From Hephaestia caeni (GTDB lineage Bacteria; Pseudomonadota; Alphaproteobacteria; Sphingomonadales; Sphingomonadaceae), in NCBI RefSeq assembly GCF_003550065.1, contig NZ_QXDC01000002.1:663306-727305 (forward strand): 64,000 bases of DNA, written 5' to 3'. The position numbers and the translations under genes are program-made. Shown piece by piece: positions 9,886 to 19,800 of this stretch. Position 1 is the first letter of the stretch. Every line of letters begins with the position of its first letter. The notes beneath the pieces are model-generated. The model saw only the letters and a program-made list of their open reading frames with translations. It did not search any database and had not been told where the DNA came from.

Positions 9886-10767
9886 ATGTTCTCCGGATCG
9901 ATCCCCGCCCTCGTCACCCCCTTCGGCGCATCGGGCGATTTCGCGGAGAAAGCCTTTCGCGATCTCGTCGAATGGCAGATCGCCGAAGGATCGGCGGCGC
10001 TGGTACCGTGCGGCACCACCGGCGAGGCGGCGACGATGCCGAAGGACGAGCATTTCCGCGTCGTGCGCACCTGCGCCGATCAGGCGCGGGGTCGGGTGCT
10101 CGTGCTCGCGGGCGCGGGCTCGAACGACACCCGCGTCGCGATCGATAACATCAAGGCTGCGAAAGAGGCCGGCGCCGACGCCGCGCTGATGGTGCCGCCT
10201 TATTACAACCGCCCCAATCAGGAGGGCATCTTCCGCCATTTCGAGGCGATCGTCGCCGCGTGCGACCTGCCGATCGTGCTCTACAACGTCCCCGGCCGCA
10301 CCGTGACCGACATCGCCGTCGAGACGATCGGCAAGCTCGCCCATGCCTTCCCGAGCATCGTCGGGATCAAGGATGCGACCGGCGCGATCGCGCGCGTCTC
10401 CGCGCAGCGTGCGGCGGCGGGGCAGGATTTCTGCCAGCTCTCGGGCAATGACGACATGGCGCTCGCGTTCAACGCGATGGGCGGGCGCGGCTGCGTCTCG
10501 GTAACCGCCAACGTTGCCCCGCGCCTGTGCGCCGACTTCCAGGCCGCATGCTTTGCGGGCGACTTTGGGAAGGCGCTCGCGTTGCAGGACAAGCTCTTTC
10601 CGCTTCACACCGCGCTATTCACCGATGCGTCGCCGGGCCCGGTCAAATATGCGATGACCAGGGTCCGCCCCGGCTTCCCCGAAACGCTGCGTCTGCCGAT
10701 GACCTGGCCGAGCGAGGCGAGCCGGAAAGCGGTGGATGCCGCGCTAGCGCATGCAGGGCTTATGTGA
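9886..10767 (+). CDS. dapA: 4-hydroxy-tetrahydrodipicolinate synthase
   Basis: First committed enzyme of lysine/diaminopimelate synthesis, condensing pyruvate with aspartate semialdehyde. It has 293 aa, the family length. ATG 9886 is chosen because GAGGAG ends 5 bases upstream and MFSGSIPALVTPF is the usual family start. Visible motifs are the pyruvate-binding CGTTGEAATM, the active-site Tyr in VLYNVPGRT and the Schiff-base Lys in IVGIKDATG. It is followed by a pair of short inverted repeats and then smpB. Confidence 0.97.
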   Translation: MFSGSIPALVTPFGASGDFAEKAFRDLVEWQIAEGSAALVPCGTTGEAATMPKDEHFRVVRTCADQARGRVLVLAGAGSNDTRVAIDNIKAAKEAGADAALMVPPYYNRPNQEGIFRHFEAIVAACDLPIVLYNVPGRTVTDIAVETIGKLAHAFPSIVGIKDATGAIARVSAQRAAAGQDFCQLSGNDDMALAFNAMGGRGCVSVTANVAPRLCADFQAACFAGDFGKALALQDKLFPLHTALFTDASPGPVKYAMTRVRPGFPETLRLPMTWPSEASRKAVDAALAHAGLM

Positions 10768-10790
10768 GGTAGCTCTTGTATCACAACCGT

Positions 10791-10877
10791 CATGCCGGAC
10801 GTGTTCCGGCATCCAAATTTCAACAGGCGGTATCGCTGGTGGATGGTTGGACCCCGGAACAAGTCCGGGGTGACGAA
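10791..10877. repeat. Paired REP-like inverted repeats, copy 1
   Basis: Two small hairpins face each other: ATGCCGGA with its complement around CGTGT (10792-10812), and ACCCCGGA-ACAAG-TCCGGGGT (10851-10871). The same two hairpin types recur in pairs at 16.8 kb and 24.6 kb. This pattern resembles REP/BIME arrays. Confidence 0.8.
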
Positions 10878-10966
10878 TGGGATGGCGGCACGGACACCAT
10901 ACCGCCTATTGCGTGATCGGACGCCCCTTCCCTAACCGCCCCTCCCCCTCTACATCCCGCCCACCC

Positions 10967-11449
10967 ATGTCCCGCCCCAAGCCCGCCACCTTCGAGAAAG
11001 TGAAGACCGTCGCCGAGAACCGGCGCGCGCGGTTCGATTATGCGATCGAGACCGTCTACGAGGCGGGGATCGCGCTCACCGGCACCGAGGTGAAAAGCTT
11101 GCGCTTCGGCGAAGGATCGATCGCCGAAAGCTATGCCGAGGTGAAGGGCGAGGAGGTGTGGCTCGTCAACTCGAACATCCCCGAGTTCAGCCACGGCAAC
11201 CGCTTCAACCACGAGCCCAAGCGCCCGCGCAAGCTGCTGCTCCATGAGCGTGAGATCAACAAGCTGCACGGCGCCGTGGCGCGCGAGGGCATGACGCTGG
11301 TGCCGCTGTCGATCTATTTCAACGCGCGCGGCCGCGCCAAGGTCGAACTGGCGCTCGCCAAGGGCAAGAAGGCGCACGACAAGCGCGAGACGATCAAGGA
11401 ACGCGACTGGAAGCGCGAACAGGGGCGCTTGCTCAGGGATCGCGGCTGA
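10967..11449 (+). CDS. smpB: SsrA-binding protein SmpB
   Basis: Basic RNA-binding protein of 160 aa that carries tmRNA to stalled ribosomes for trans-translation. The start [20 protein letters not shown] is the family N-terminus. The body includes [15 protein letters not shown] and [15 protein letters not shown]. The C-terminal tail [20 protein letters not shown], which threads into the mRNA channel, is present. No ssrA gene lies in the window. The next gene begins 1 bp after the stop, suggesting coupling. Confidence 0.97.
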   Translation: MSRPKPATFEKVKTVAENRRARFDYAIETVYEAGIALTGTEVKSLRFGEGSIAESYAEVKGEEVWLVNSNIPEFSHGNRFNHEPKRPRKLLLHEREINKLHGAVAREGMTLVPLSIYFNARGRAKVELALAKGKKAHDKRETIKERDWKREQGRLLRDRG

Positions 11450-11450
11450 G

Positions 11451-11990
11451 GTGGGGGCATCCTCGGCGATGGGCGCCTGGGTACGCCGGCACATTCCCAC
11501 GCGCGAGTACATCGCGCGCAATCGCCTGCTGAGGCCGGTGGCGCACCGTATCCTCGCCCCGTCGTTATGGCGCTTCACGCGCCGATCGGTGCCGCGCGGG
11601 GTCGCGCTGGGGATCATGACGGGCACCCTGTTCCCGTTCGCGCACATGCCGCTCGCGGCGCTGTTTGCGTTTCCGGCGCGCGCGAACGTGCCGACCGCGG
11701 TGATGGTGACCTTGCTCAACAACCCGCTCACGGTGCCGCCGCTCTGGTACGAAGCCTATCATATCGGCCGCTTCGTGCTGCGGTGGGACGCGATCGTCCC
11801 CGGCCAGCCGATCACACATCAGGTGGCCCAGGCGGGCTGGCTGCACTGGCTGATCGCCCAAGGCGGGCCGGCGACGATGGTCGGGCTGCTGATCATCGCC
11901 ATCGTGCTCGCCGCGATCGGCTATGCCGCCACCGCGCTCGGCTGGCGCTGGTGGGTGATGCGCAAATGGCAAGCGCGCCACCACGGCTGA
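11451..11990 (+). CDS. DUF2062-family inner-membrane protein
   Basis: Protein of 179 aa (from GTG 11451, or 173 aa from ATG 11469). Two or three hydrophobic stretches are clear: a conserved-looking block FPFAHMPLAALFAFPARANVP with VTLLNNPLTVPPLWY, and the C-terminal MVGLLIIAIVLAAIGYAATA. The Pro/Asn-rich block is the hallmark of DUF2062. Its molecular role is unknown, so none is assigned. It starts next to the smpB stop and is probably cotranscribed. Confidence 0.8.
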   Translation: MGASSAMGAWVRRHIPTREYIARNRLLRPVAHRILAPSLWRFTRRSVPRGVALGIMTGTLFPFAHMPLAALFAFPARANVPTAVMVTLLNNPLTVPPLWYEAYHIGRFVLRWDAIVPGQPITHQVAQAGWLHWLIAQGGPATMVGLLIIAIVLAAIGYAATALGWRWWVMRKWQARHHG

Positions 11991-12002
11991 GAGGTTGTTT
12001 GG

Positions 12003-12024
12003 GAAATCGCGAAAGAGCGATTTC
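12003..12024. repeat. Small perfect hairpin after the DUF2062 gene
   Basis: GAAATCGC (12003-12010) pairs perfectly with GCGATTTC (12017-12024) around a 6-nt loop, 13 bp past the DUF2062 stop. There is no T tract. It directly precedes the much larger hairpin. Confidence 0.5.
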
Positions 12025-12029
12025 AGAGG

Positions 12030-12108
12030 CGGCACCGGCCCGCTCCCCCACCCGGCCACCCAACAGGATATTCTATGGGTGGCCGGGTGGGGGAGCGGGC
12101 CGGTGCCG
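12030..12108. repeat. 33-bp perfect inverted repeat (very strong hairpin)
   Basis: The left arm 12030-12062 is exactly complementary to the right arm 12076-12108, with a 13-nt AT-richer loop. The arms are almost only G and C. The structure lies 103 bp before the M13 peptidase start and after the DUF2062 stop. It could act as a transcription or replication barrier, a protein-binding site or a non-autonomous mobile repeat. The sequence alone does not decide. Confidence 0.85.
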
Positions 12109-12210
12109 AATTTCGAATCAGACTCTGAAATGATTGCATCTGTTACCGGTTTGACTGCGCGTGTCATCCGGCTAAGACACGGCCATCATCATTTTCAGTC
12201 AGGACGACCC

Positions 12211-14286
12211 ATGCGCACTTCCCTGATCGTCACCTCGCTTCTCGCTACCGCCGCCCTTGCCGGCATCGCTGTCGCGCAGGATACGCCCGCCGCCAACCCG
12301 CTCGCCAAGGCGGCGATCGGCCCGGTCCATCCGGCCTCGGCCGACGAAGCCCAGCTTGGCGCGTTCGGCATCGATCAGGGCGGCATGGACACGAATGTGA
12401 AGCCGGGCGACGATTTCTACAGCTATGTCAACGGCACGTGGCAGGCGAAGACGACGATCCCCGCCGACCGTTCGAGCTACGGCATGTTCCATGCACTCCA
12501 GGATCTTTCGCTCGAGCGTACGCGCGGCATTCTGGAGGCGGCCGAGCAGCAGTCCGGCACGAAGATCGGCGATTTCTACGCAAGCTTCATGGACGAGGCC
12601 GCGGTGAACGCGAAGGGCGCCGAACCGATCAAGCCCTGGCTCGCCGAGATCAAGGCGGTGAACGACAAGAACGCGCTCGCCACCGAGATGGGCAAGCTGT
12701 CGCGCGTCGGGGTCGGCGACCTGTTCAGCCTGCGCGTGGGCCAGGACGACAAGCATCCCGATCGCTACATCGTCACCATGTACCAATCGGGCCTCGGCAT
12801 GCCCGACCGCGATTATTATCTGAAGGCCGATCCCAAGCTCGATCAGACGCGCACCGCCTACAAGGCGTATCTCGCCAAGATGCTGACGCTCGCCGGTGAG
12901 AGCAATGCCGAGGCACGCGCAAACGCGGTGTTCGATTTTGAAAAGGCGCTCGCGACCGCGCACTGGGACAATGTGAAGACCCGCGACGCGGACCTCAATT
13001 ACAATATCTGGAAGCCCACCGATTTCACCGGCCAGGCGGGTGACTTCCCTTGGGGCTCCTATTTCGATGCGGCGGGCGTCGCGGGCCAGGCCGAATATCT
13101 GGTGGGCCAGCCCAGCGCGTTTTCGGGCGAGGCCAAGGCGTTCGCCGCGGCGCCGCTCGCGGCGCTCAAGGATTATGCGATGCTCAAGGTGCTGAGCGCC
13201 TACGCGTCTTATCTCTCGAAACCGTTCGACGAAGCCGATTTCGCCTTCTACGGCACCGTGCTGTCGGGCACGCCCGAGCAGCAGGCGCGCTGGAAGCGTG
13301 GCGTCTCCGCCGTCAGCGAGAATATGGGTGAGGAGATCGGCAAGGTCTATGTCGCCAAATATTTCCCGCCCGAGGCCAAGGCGGCGGCCGACCAGCTCGT
13401 CAAGAACATCATCGCGGCGATGGGCGCGCGGATCGACAAGCTCGACTGGATGGCGCCCGAGACCAAGGCCAAGGCGCACGAAAAGCTCGCCGCCTTCACC
13501 CCGAAGATCGGCTATCCCGACACCTGGCGCGATTATTCGGCGCTCCAGATCAAGCGTGATGACCTCGTCGGCAACATCGCGCGATCGAACGCGTTCGAAT
13601 ATCAACGCAAGCTCAACCAACTCGGTGGGCCGATCGATCGCGGCGAATGGTTCATGACGCCGATGACGATCAACGCCTACGCCAACCCGACGATGAACGA
13701 GATCGTCTTTCCGGCCGCGATCCTCCAGCCGCCCTTCTTCGATCCCAAAGCCGATCCGGCGGTGAACTACGGCGGCATCGGCGCGGTCATCGGGCACGAA
13801 CTGAGCCACCATTTCGACGATCAGGGCCGCAAGTATGACAAGAACGGCGCGCTCACCGACTGGTGGACCCCGCAGGACGTGACGCGCTTCAAGGCGTTCA
13901 CCGACAAGCTCGTCGCGCAATATGACGCCTATGAACCGCTGCCGGGGCTGCACATCAAGGGCGGGCTGACGCTGGGCGAGAATATCGCCGATCTCGCTGG
14001 CCTCACGGTGTCGCTCGACGCCTATCATCGTTCGCTGGGCGGCAAGCCCGCGCCGGTGATCGACGGCACGACCGGCGACCAGCGCTTCTATGAAGGCTGG
14101 GCGCAGGTATGGCGCACCAAATATCGCGAGCCCGCGCTGCGCTCGCAGCTCCTCGCCAACCCGCACTCGCCCGGCGAGCAGCGTGCGGCGACGGTGCGCA
14201 ACCTCGATCCCTGGTACAAGGCGTTCGACGTCAAGCCCGGCGAGAAAATGTACCTCACGCCCGAGCAGCGCGTACGGATCTGGTAA
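12211..14286 (+). CDS. Secreted M13-family zinc metallopeptidase (neprilysin/PepO-like)
   Basis: Peptidase of 691 aa, exported by MRTSLIVTSLLATAALAGIA (cut near AVAQD). The upstream extension of the frame covers the hairpin and is not coding. The zinc site HExxH appears in VIGHELSHHFDDQGR at about residue 530. The third ligand region is GGLTLGENIADLAG, and the substrate-binding NAYANPTMNEI lies before it. Length and motif spacing are typical of M13. Probable role is degradation of short peptides in the periplasm. Confidence 0.94.
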   Translation: MRTSLIVTSLLATAALAGIAVAQDTPAANPLAKAAIGPVHPASADEAQLGAFGIDQGGMDTNVKPGDDFYSYVNGTWQAKTTIPADRSSYGMFHALQDLSLERTRGILEAAEQQSGTKIGDFYASFMDEAAVNAKGAEPIKPWLAEIKAVNDKNALATEMGKLSRVGVGDLFSLRVGQDDKHPDRYIVTMYQSGLGMPDRDYYLKADPKLDQTRTAYKAYLAKMLTLAGESNAEARANAVFDFEKALATAHWDNVKTRDADLNYNIWKPTDFTGQAGDFPWGSYFDAAGVAGQAEYLVGQPSAFSGEAKAFAAAPLAALKDYAMLKVLSAYASYLSKPFDEADFAFYGTVLSGTPEQQARWKRGVSAVSENMGEEIGKVYVAKYFPPEAKAAADQLVKNIIAAMGARIDKLDWMAPETKAKAHEKLAAFTPKIGYPDTWRDYSALQIKRDDLVGNIARSNAFEYQRKLNQLGGPIDRGEWFMTPMTINAYANPTMNEIVFPAAILQPPFFDPKADPAVNYGGIGAVIGHELSHHFDDQGRKYDKNGALTDWWTPQDVTRFKAFTDKLVAQYDAYEPLPGLHIKGGLTLGENIADLAGLTVSLDAYHRSLGGKPAPVIDGTTGDQRFYEGWAQVWRTKYREPALRSQLLANPHSPGEQRAATVRNLDPWYKAFDVKPGEKMYLTPEQRVRIW

Positions 14287-14295
14287 GGTCCGACA

Positions 14296-14358
14296 CCCTC
14301 ACCCTTCCCTCTCCCAGCGGGAGAGGGAGGGAGGCGCGCAGCGCCGGAAGGGTGAGGG
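14296..14358. repeat. GC-rich double hairpin repeat, family B copy 1
   Basis: An outer inverted repeat CCCTCACCCTTCC / GGAAGGGTGAGGG (14296-14308 and 14346-14358) encloses an inner one CCCTCTCCC / GGGAGAGGG (14307-14327). Related blocks occur at 27.4-27.5 kb. It lies between the convergent M13 peptidase and recG. Confidence 0.7.
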
Positions 14359-14365
14359 CGAACGT

Positions 14366-16426
14366 CTACCCCGATCGCAGCAATCCCACCCCCGCATCGC
14401 GCTCGAACAGATAGAGCGCGATGCGGGCGGCCTGCCCGCGCTCTCCGGCGAGCCCGCCGTCGCGATCGATCAGCAGCCGCGCGTCATCGGTCGCGATCGG
14501 CAGGAACGTGCCCAGCATCTCCACGCTCGCGAGCCGAAACGCCGCCTCGCCCGATTGCCGCGTGCCGAGCAGTTCGCCGCCCCCGCGCAACCGCAAATCC
14601 TCCTCGGCGATGCGGAAGCCGTCGTTGGTTTCGCGCAGCAGCGCGAGCCGCGCGCGCGCCGTCTCGCCCAACTGGCTGCCGCGGATCAGCAAGCAGTTCG
14701 ATGCACCGCTCCCCCGGCCCACGCGCCCGCGCAACTGATGAAGCTGGGCGAGCCCGAAACGGTCGGCATGTTCGATCACGATCAGCGTCGCATTGGGCAC
14801 ATCGACCCCGACCTCGATCACCGTCGTCGCGACGAGGACGCCAGTCCGTCCGCCCGCGAACGCTTCCATCACCGCATCCTTTTCCGGCCCCTTCATCCGG
14901 CCGTGGATCAGCCCGACCTTGTCGCCGAAGCGCGCGTGCAGTGTTGCCGCGCGGTCCTCGGCGGCGGCGAGGTCTGATTTCTCGCTCTCTTCGACCAACG
15001 GACACACCCAATAGGCCTGCCCGCCAGCATCGAGGTGCCGGCCGAGCGCGTCGACGACATCGCCGAGCCGGTCCTCGGCGATCACCCGCGTCTCGATCGG
15101 CTGGCGCCCCGGCGGCATCTCGTCGAGGCGGCTCTGGTCCATCTCGCCATATTGGGTCAGCGTCAGGGTGCGGGGGATCGGCGTCGCGGTCATCGCCAGC
15201 AGGTGCGGCGGATGTTCGGCCTTTTGCGTCAGCAGCATGCGCTGCGCGACCCCAAAGCGGTGCTGCTCGTCGACCACCACCAGCCCCAACGCCTTGTACG
15301 TCACCGCCTGCTGGAAGATCGCGTGGGTGCCGATCAATACATCGATCGAGCCGTCGGCGAGCCCCATCAGCGTCGCTTCGCGCGCGCGGCCCTTGTCGCG
15401 CCCGGTCAGGATCGCAAGGTTGACCGGCACCCCGGCGAGCAGTGACCGCAGCGTTTCATAATGCTGGCGTGCCAGGATTTCCGTCGGCGCGAGGAACGCG
15501 GCCTGTGCGCCGGCCTCGACCGCGGTCAGTATCGCGCACGCCGCGACCAGGGTCTTGCCCGATCCGACATCGCCCTGGAGCAGCCGCAGCATAGGCTGCG
15601 TCTGCGCCATATCGCCCTGGATCTCGGTGATCGACCGCGCCTGCGCGCCTGTCGGCGCATAGGGCAAGGCGAGCCTGGCGCTCAGCCGCCCATCGCCGAC
15701 CAACGCCCTGCCCTTGCGCCCGCGCGACGCCGCGCGCACGAGCATCAGTGCGAGCTGGTTGGCGAACACCTCGTCATAGGCGAGTCGCTCGCGCGCTTTG
15801 GCGTCGGAAGGGTCGGCGTGGATCCGTGCCAGCGCCTCGCGCCAATCAGGCCAGCCGTGCCGCGCTTTCAGTCCCGGCTCGATCCATTCGGGAAGCGTGG
15901 GCGCTCGCTCCACCGCCGCACGCGCGAGTTGCCCCATCCGCTTTGCGGTCAACCCTTCCGATAACGGGTAAATCGCCTCGCGCTCGGGCTGGTCGGCGGC
16001 TTCCTCGGGCGTCAGCACATAGTCCGGATGGACGATCTGCAACTCCTGCCCATATTGCTCCAGCCGTCCCGATACGCGGCGCGGCTCGCTCAAGGGCAGC
16101 AGCTTCTTCACCCAGCCCGAACTGCCGCCGAAATAGACGAGGCTCATGTAATTGCCCGATGCATCGGTCGCGTGGACGCGCGTCGGCCCGCGTCCGGCGC
16201 TCTGGCGGTAATCGACCGCGGTCAGCGTGATCGCGATCGTGCGGCCGACATCGGCCTGATCGAGTTTCTCGCGCGGCAGCCGATCGACGAAACCGGTCGG
16301 CAAGTGGAACGCTGCGTCCACCACCCGCGCGATCCCGAGCCGGTCGAGCGGCTTGGCGAGCCCTGGCCCCACGCCTTTGAGCGCGGTGATCTCTGCGAAC
16401 AGTGGATTGAGGATTTCGGGCCGCAT
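14366..16426 (-). CDS. recG: ATP-dependent DNA helicase RecG
   Basis: Branch-migrating helicase of 686 aa acting on stalled forks and Holliday junctions. The ATG at 16426 has GTGGAG just upstream. The N-terminal wedge/OB region begins ITALKGVGPGLAKPL. Walker A is LLQGDVGSGKTLVA at about residue 280, the DEXH box is VVVDEQHRF, motif III is MTATPIPRTL, and the late QLRGRVGRG motif is present. It is divergent from sdhE, with only 73 bp between the starts. Confidence 0.97.
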   Translation of the reverse strand: MRPEILNPLFAEITALKGVGPGLAKPLDRLGIARVVDAAFHLPTGFVDRLPREKLDQADVGRTIAITLTAVDYRQSAGRGPTRVHATDASGNYMSLVYFGGSSGWVKKLLPLSEPRRVSGRLEQYGQELQIVHPDYVLTPEEAADQPEREAIYPLSEGLTAKRMGQLARAAVERAPTLPEWIEPGLKARHGWPDWREALARIHADPSDAKARERLAYDEVFANQLALMLVRAASRGRKGRALVGDGRLSARLALPYAPTGAQARSITEIQGDMAQTQPMLRLLQGDVGSGKTLVAACAILTAVEAGAQAAFLAPTEILARQHYETLRSLLAGVPVNLAILTGRDKGRAREATLMGLADGSIDVLIGTHAIFQQAVTYKALGLVVVDEQHRFGVAQRMLLTQKAEHPPHLLAMTATPIPRTLTLTQYGEMDQSRLDEMPPGRQPIETRVIAEDRLGDVVDALGRHLDAGGQAYWVCPLVEESEKSDLAAAEDRAATLHARFGDKVGLIHGRMKGPEKDAVMEAFAGGRTGVLVATTVIEVGVDVPNATLIVIEHADRFGLAQLHQLRGRVGRGSGASNCLLIRGSQLGETARARLALLRETNDGFRIAEEDLRLRGGGELLGTRQSGEAAFRLASVEMLGTFLPIATDDARLLIDRDGGLAGERGQAARIALYLFERDAGVGLLRSG

Positions 16427-16499
16427 GACTATCTCCACGCTCTACCCTGAGCCGACGGCCGCCGCCAGCGCCCGCCGGCCGATTGCCTATGGAACCGAG

Positions 16500-16766
16500 A
16501 TGGATCGAGAACACCGGCTCAAACGCCTGCGCTTCCGCGCCTGGCACCGCGGCACCAAGGAGGCCGATCTGCTGATCGGCGGCTTCTTCGATGCGCATGC
16601 GGCGGATTGGAGCGACGATCAGATCGCGTGGTTCGAGACGCTGCTCGAAGAACAGGATGTCGATATCATGGGATGGGCGATCGGCTCGATCGCGGTGCCG
16701 GCGCATTTCCGGGGACCGATGATGACGCAGATGAAAGCTGTCGGCTACGTGCAAGTGGCTGAATAG
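16500..16766 (+). CDS. sdhE: Succinate dehydrogenase flavinylation factor SdhE (DUF339)
   Basis: Small helical protein of 88 aa that promotes covalent FAD attachment to SdhA. The family motif lies in LKRLRFRAWHRGTKEADLL (RGxxE), followed by the typical acidic FETLLEEQDVDIMGW. I choose ATG 16500 because conservation begins there. An in-frame ATG at 16425 would add 25 low-complexity residues and overlap the recG start. No sdh genes lie nearby, which is normal in alphaproteobacteria. Confidence 0.88.
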   Translation: MDREHRLKRLRFRAWHRGTKEADLLIGGFFDAHAADWSDDQIAWFETLLEEQDVDIMGWAIGSIAVPAHFRGPMMTQMKAVGYVQVAE

Positions 16767-16773
16767 CTATTAG

Positions 16774-16869
16774 CCACCCCGGACTTGTTCCGGGGTCCAA
16801 CTCTCCGCTTGCACCTTACCTTTCGGCTTACGCGGCATGTTGGATGCCGGAACAAGTCCGGCATGACGA
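16774..16869. repeat. Paired REP-like inverted repeats, copy 2
   Basis: ACCCCGGA-CTTGT-TCCGGGGT sits at 16776-16796, and ATGCCGGA-ACAAG-TCCGGCAT at 16844-16864. They are the same two hairpin types as copy 1, in swapped order. The second ends about 12 bp before the mfd start, so it covers the place where a ribosome site would be. Confidence 0.85.
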
Positions 16870-16876
16870 GAAGCAA

Positions 16877-19800
16877 ATGCCCGATCTCTCCCGTATCCTT
16901 TCCGCCAAGCAGCCCCTGACCCTGTCCGGCGTCCCCGCCGGTTTCATGCCCTGGCTGCTCGCCGATCTCGCGCGCGCAGCGGACAAGCGCGCGATCTTCA
17001 TCGCCGCCGACGAGGTGGACATGCGCGCGGTGGCCGCAACCGCGGCCTGGTTCGCGCCCGAACTCGACGTTTTCTCCTATCCCGCATGGGATTGCCTGCC
17101 CTACGACCGCGCCTCGCCCACGCTCCGGGTGATGGCGGAGCGGCTCGCCGCGCTCCACCGGCTCCAGCAGCCCGCCGGCGCGCCGCAACTGATGGTCACC
17201 ACCGCGAACGCCGTCGGCCAGCGCACGCTGACGCCGTTCCGCATCCGCCAACTCGTGGCGAAGCTCGCACCGGGCGAGAGGATCGGCCGCAACCGGCTCG
17301 CCGAACGGTTGCAGGCGAACGGCTATGTCCATGTCGAGACGGTTGCCGATTCGGGCGAGTTCGCCGTGCGCGGCGGGCTGGTCGATCTGTTTCCGAGCGG
17401 CGAGGAACACGCACTGCGACTCGATTTCTTCGGCGACGAGATCGAGAGCGTGCGCACCTTCGATCCGGGCGACCAGCGCACCACCGGTCGCATCGACGGC
17501 TTCACGCTATTGCCCGCCTCCGAAGCCCTGCTCGATGAGGACAGCATCAAGCGCTTCCGCAGCCGCTACCGCGAGCGCTTCGGCGCGACCGCGACCGGCG
17601 ACCCGCTCTATCAGGCGATTTCGGACGGGCGCCGTCTCGCGGGAATGGAGCACTGGCTGCCGCTGTTCGAAGACAAGATGGCGACGCTGTTCGACCATCT
17701 CGGCACCGGCGCGGTAATCGTGCGCGATATCGGCGTCGCCGCCGCCAACGAGGCGCGATTCGAGGCGATCGCCGATTACCACGCCAACCGCGTTCGCGCG
17801 CAATCGAGCGATCCGGGCAGCTATCGCCCGCTTCCCGCCGACGCGCTCTATCTGACCGCCGACGAGATGGCCGCAGGCATCGAGGCCTCACGCGCCCATC
17901 TCGCCACGCCCTTCCACGAACCGGAGAGCGCGAGCGTGCTTGACTTCGCGGTCGACGGCGCGCGTGACTTCGGCCCCGAGCGGGCGAGCGGCGGAAATAT
18001 CTACGAAGCGGTGGTCAAACACGTCGGCAATCTTCGGAAAGACGGGGAAAAAGTCGTTCTCGCCAGTTATTCGATCGGTGCCCGCGAGCGACTCTCAGGA
18101 TTACTTGCCGATCACGGTCTCAAGTCCGTGCGGCAAGCCGATAGCTGGCAGGAAGCACTCGGCAAGGCCGAAAGCCACGTCGCGCTGATCGTGCTGCCGC
18201 TCGATCACGGTTTCACCGCCCCCGATGTCGCCTTGCTCACCGAACAGGACATGCTCGGCGACCGCCTCGTGCGCCGCGCCCGGCGCCGCAAGTCCGCCGA
18301 TGCCTTTCTGGCCGAACTGGCGACGCTTTCGCCCGGCGATCTCGTCGTCCATCTCGATCACGGCATCGGACGTTATGAAGGGCTGACCTCGATCCCGGTG
18401 GGCAGCAGCCCGCACGATTGCGTCGCGCTCGAATATGCCGGCGGCGACAAGCTGTACGTGCCCGTCGAGAATATCGACGTCCTGTCGCGCTACGGATCGG
18501 GCGAGGAAGGCGCGGGCCTCGATCGCCTCGGCGGCGAGGCATGGCAGCGCCGCAAATCGCGGATGAAGGAGCGCATCCGCGAGATCGCCGGCGAGTTGAT
18601 CGCCGTCGCCGCCGAACGCGCGTTGCGCCCGGGCGAGGTCGCCGAACCCGATGCGCAGGGCTATGCCACCTTCGTCGATCGCTTCCCCTTCGCCGAAACC
18701 GACGATCAGGATCGCGCGATCGCCGACGTTCTCGCCGATCTCGGCGCGGGCAGGCCGATGGATCGGCTGATCGTCGGCGATGTCGGCTTCGGCAAGACCG
18801 AGGTCGCGCTACGCGCCGCCTTCGTCGCCGCGATGGCGGGATTGCAGGTCGCGATCGTCTGCCCGACGACCTTGCTCGCGCGCCAACATTATCAGAACTT
18901 TACCGAACGATTTGAAGGATTGCCGTTAAAGATCGGCCGGCTCTCGCGGCTGGTCCCGGGCAATGAGGCGAAAGCGACGCGCGAGGGCGTTGCCGACGGC
19001 ACGATCGATATCGTCATCGGCACTCACGCCGTGCTCGCCAAGTCGGTCGAGTTCAAGCGCCTGGGGCTCGTCGTGGTCGACGAGGAGCAGCGCTTCGGCG
19101 TCACCCACAAGGAGCGATTGAAGGCACTCAAGAACGACGTCCACGTCCTCACGCTCACCGCGACGCCGATCCCGCGCACGCTCCAGATGGCGATGTCGGG
19201 CTTGCGCGAATTGTCGGTGATCCAGACGCCGCCGGTCGATCGCCTCGCGGTGCGCACTTATGTCATGCCCTGGGATCCGGTGGTGATCCGCGAGGCATTG
19301 CTGCGCGAACATTATCGCGGCGGGCAGAGCTTCATCGTCACCCCGCGCATCGCCGACCTGCCTGATATCGAGGAATTCCTGCGCGAAACGGTGCCCGAGG
19401 TGCGCTATGTCGTCGCGCACGGTCAAATGGCGCCGAGCCAGGTCGAGGAACGCATGTCCGCCTTCTACGACCGGCATTATGAAGTGCTCGTCTCGACCAC
19501 GATCGTCGAAAGCGGGCTCGATATCCCTTCCGCCAACACGATGATCATCAATCGCGCCGACCGCTTCGGCATGGCGCAACTCTATCAGCTCCGTGGTCGC
19601 GTCGGCCGCGCCAAGACACGCGCTTATGCCTATCTGACCACCACCCCCGATCGGCTGATGACCGAAGGCGCGGAAAAGCGGCTCAAGGTGCTCAGCGATC
19701 TCGACAATCTCGGGGCGGGGTTCCAACTCGCCAGCTACGATCTCGACATTCGCGGCGCGGGCAATCTGCTCGGCGACGAGCAATCGGGGCATATCAAGGA

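Noticed and set aside
12199..14166. A 655-codon minus-strand frame opposite the M13 peptidase
   Set aside because: Antisense shadow of a gene with clear HExxH and signal peptide. The composition is that of GC-rich noncoding frames.
16425..16499. Longer sdhE start at ATG 16425
   Set aside because: The extra 25 residues are low complexity, and family similarity begins at MDREHRLKRLRF.
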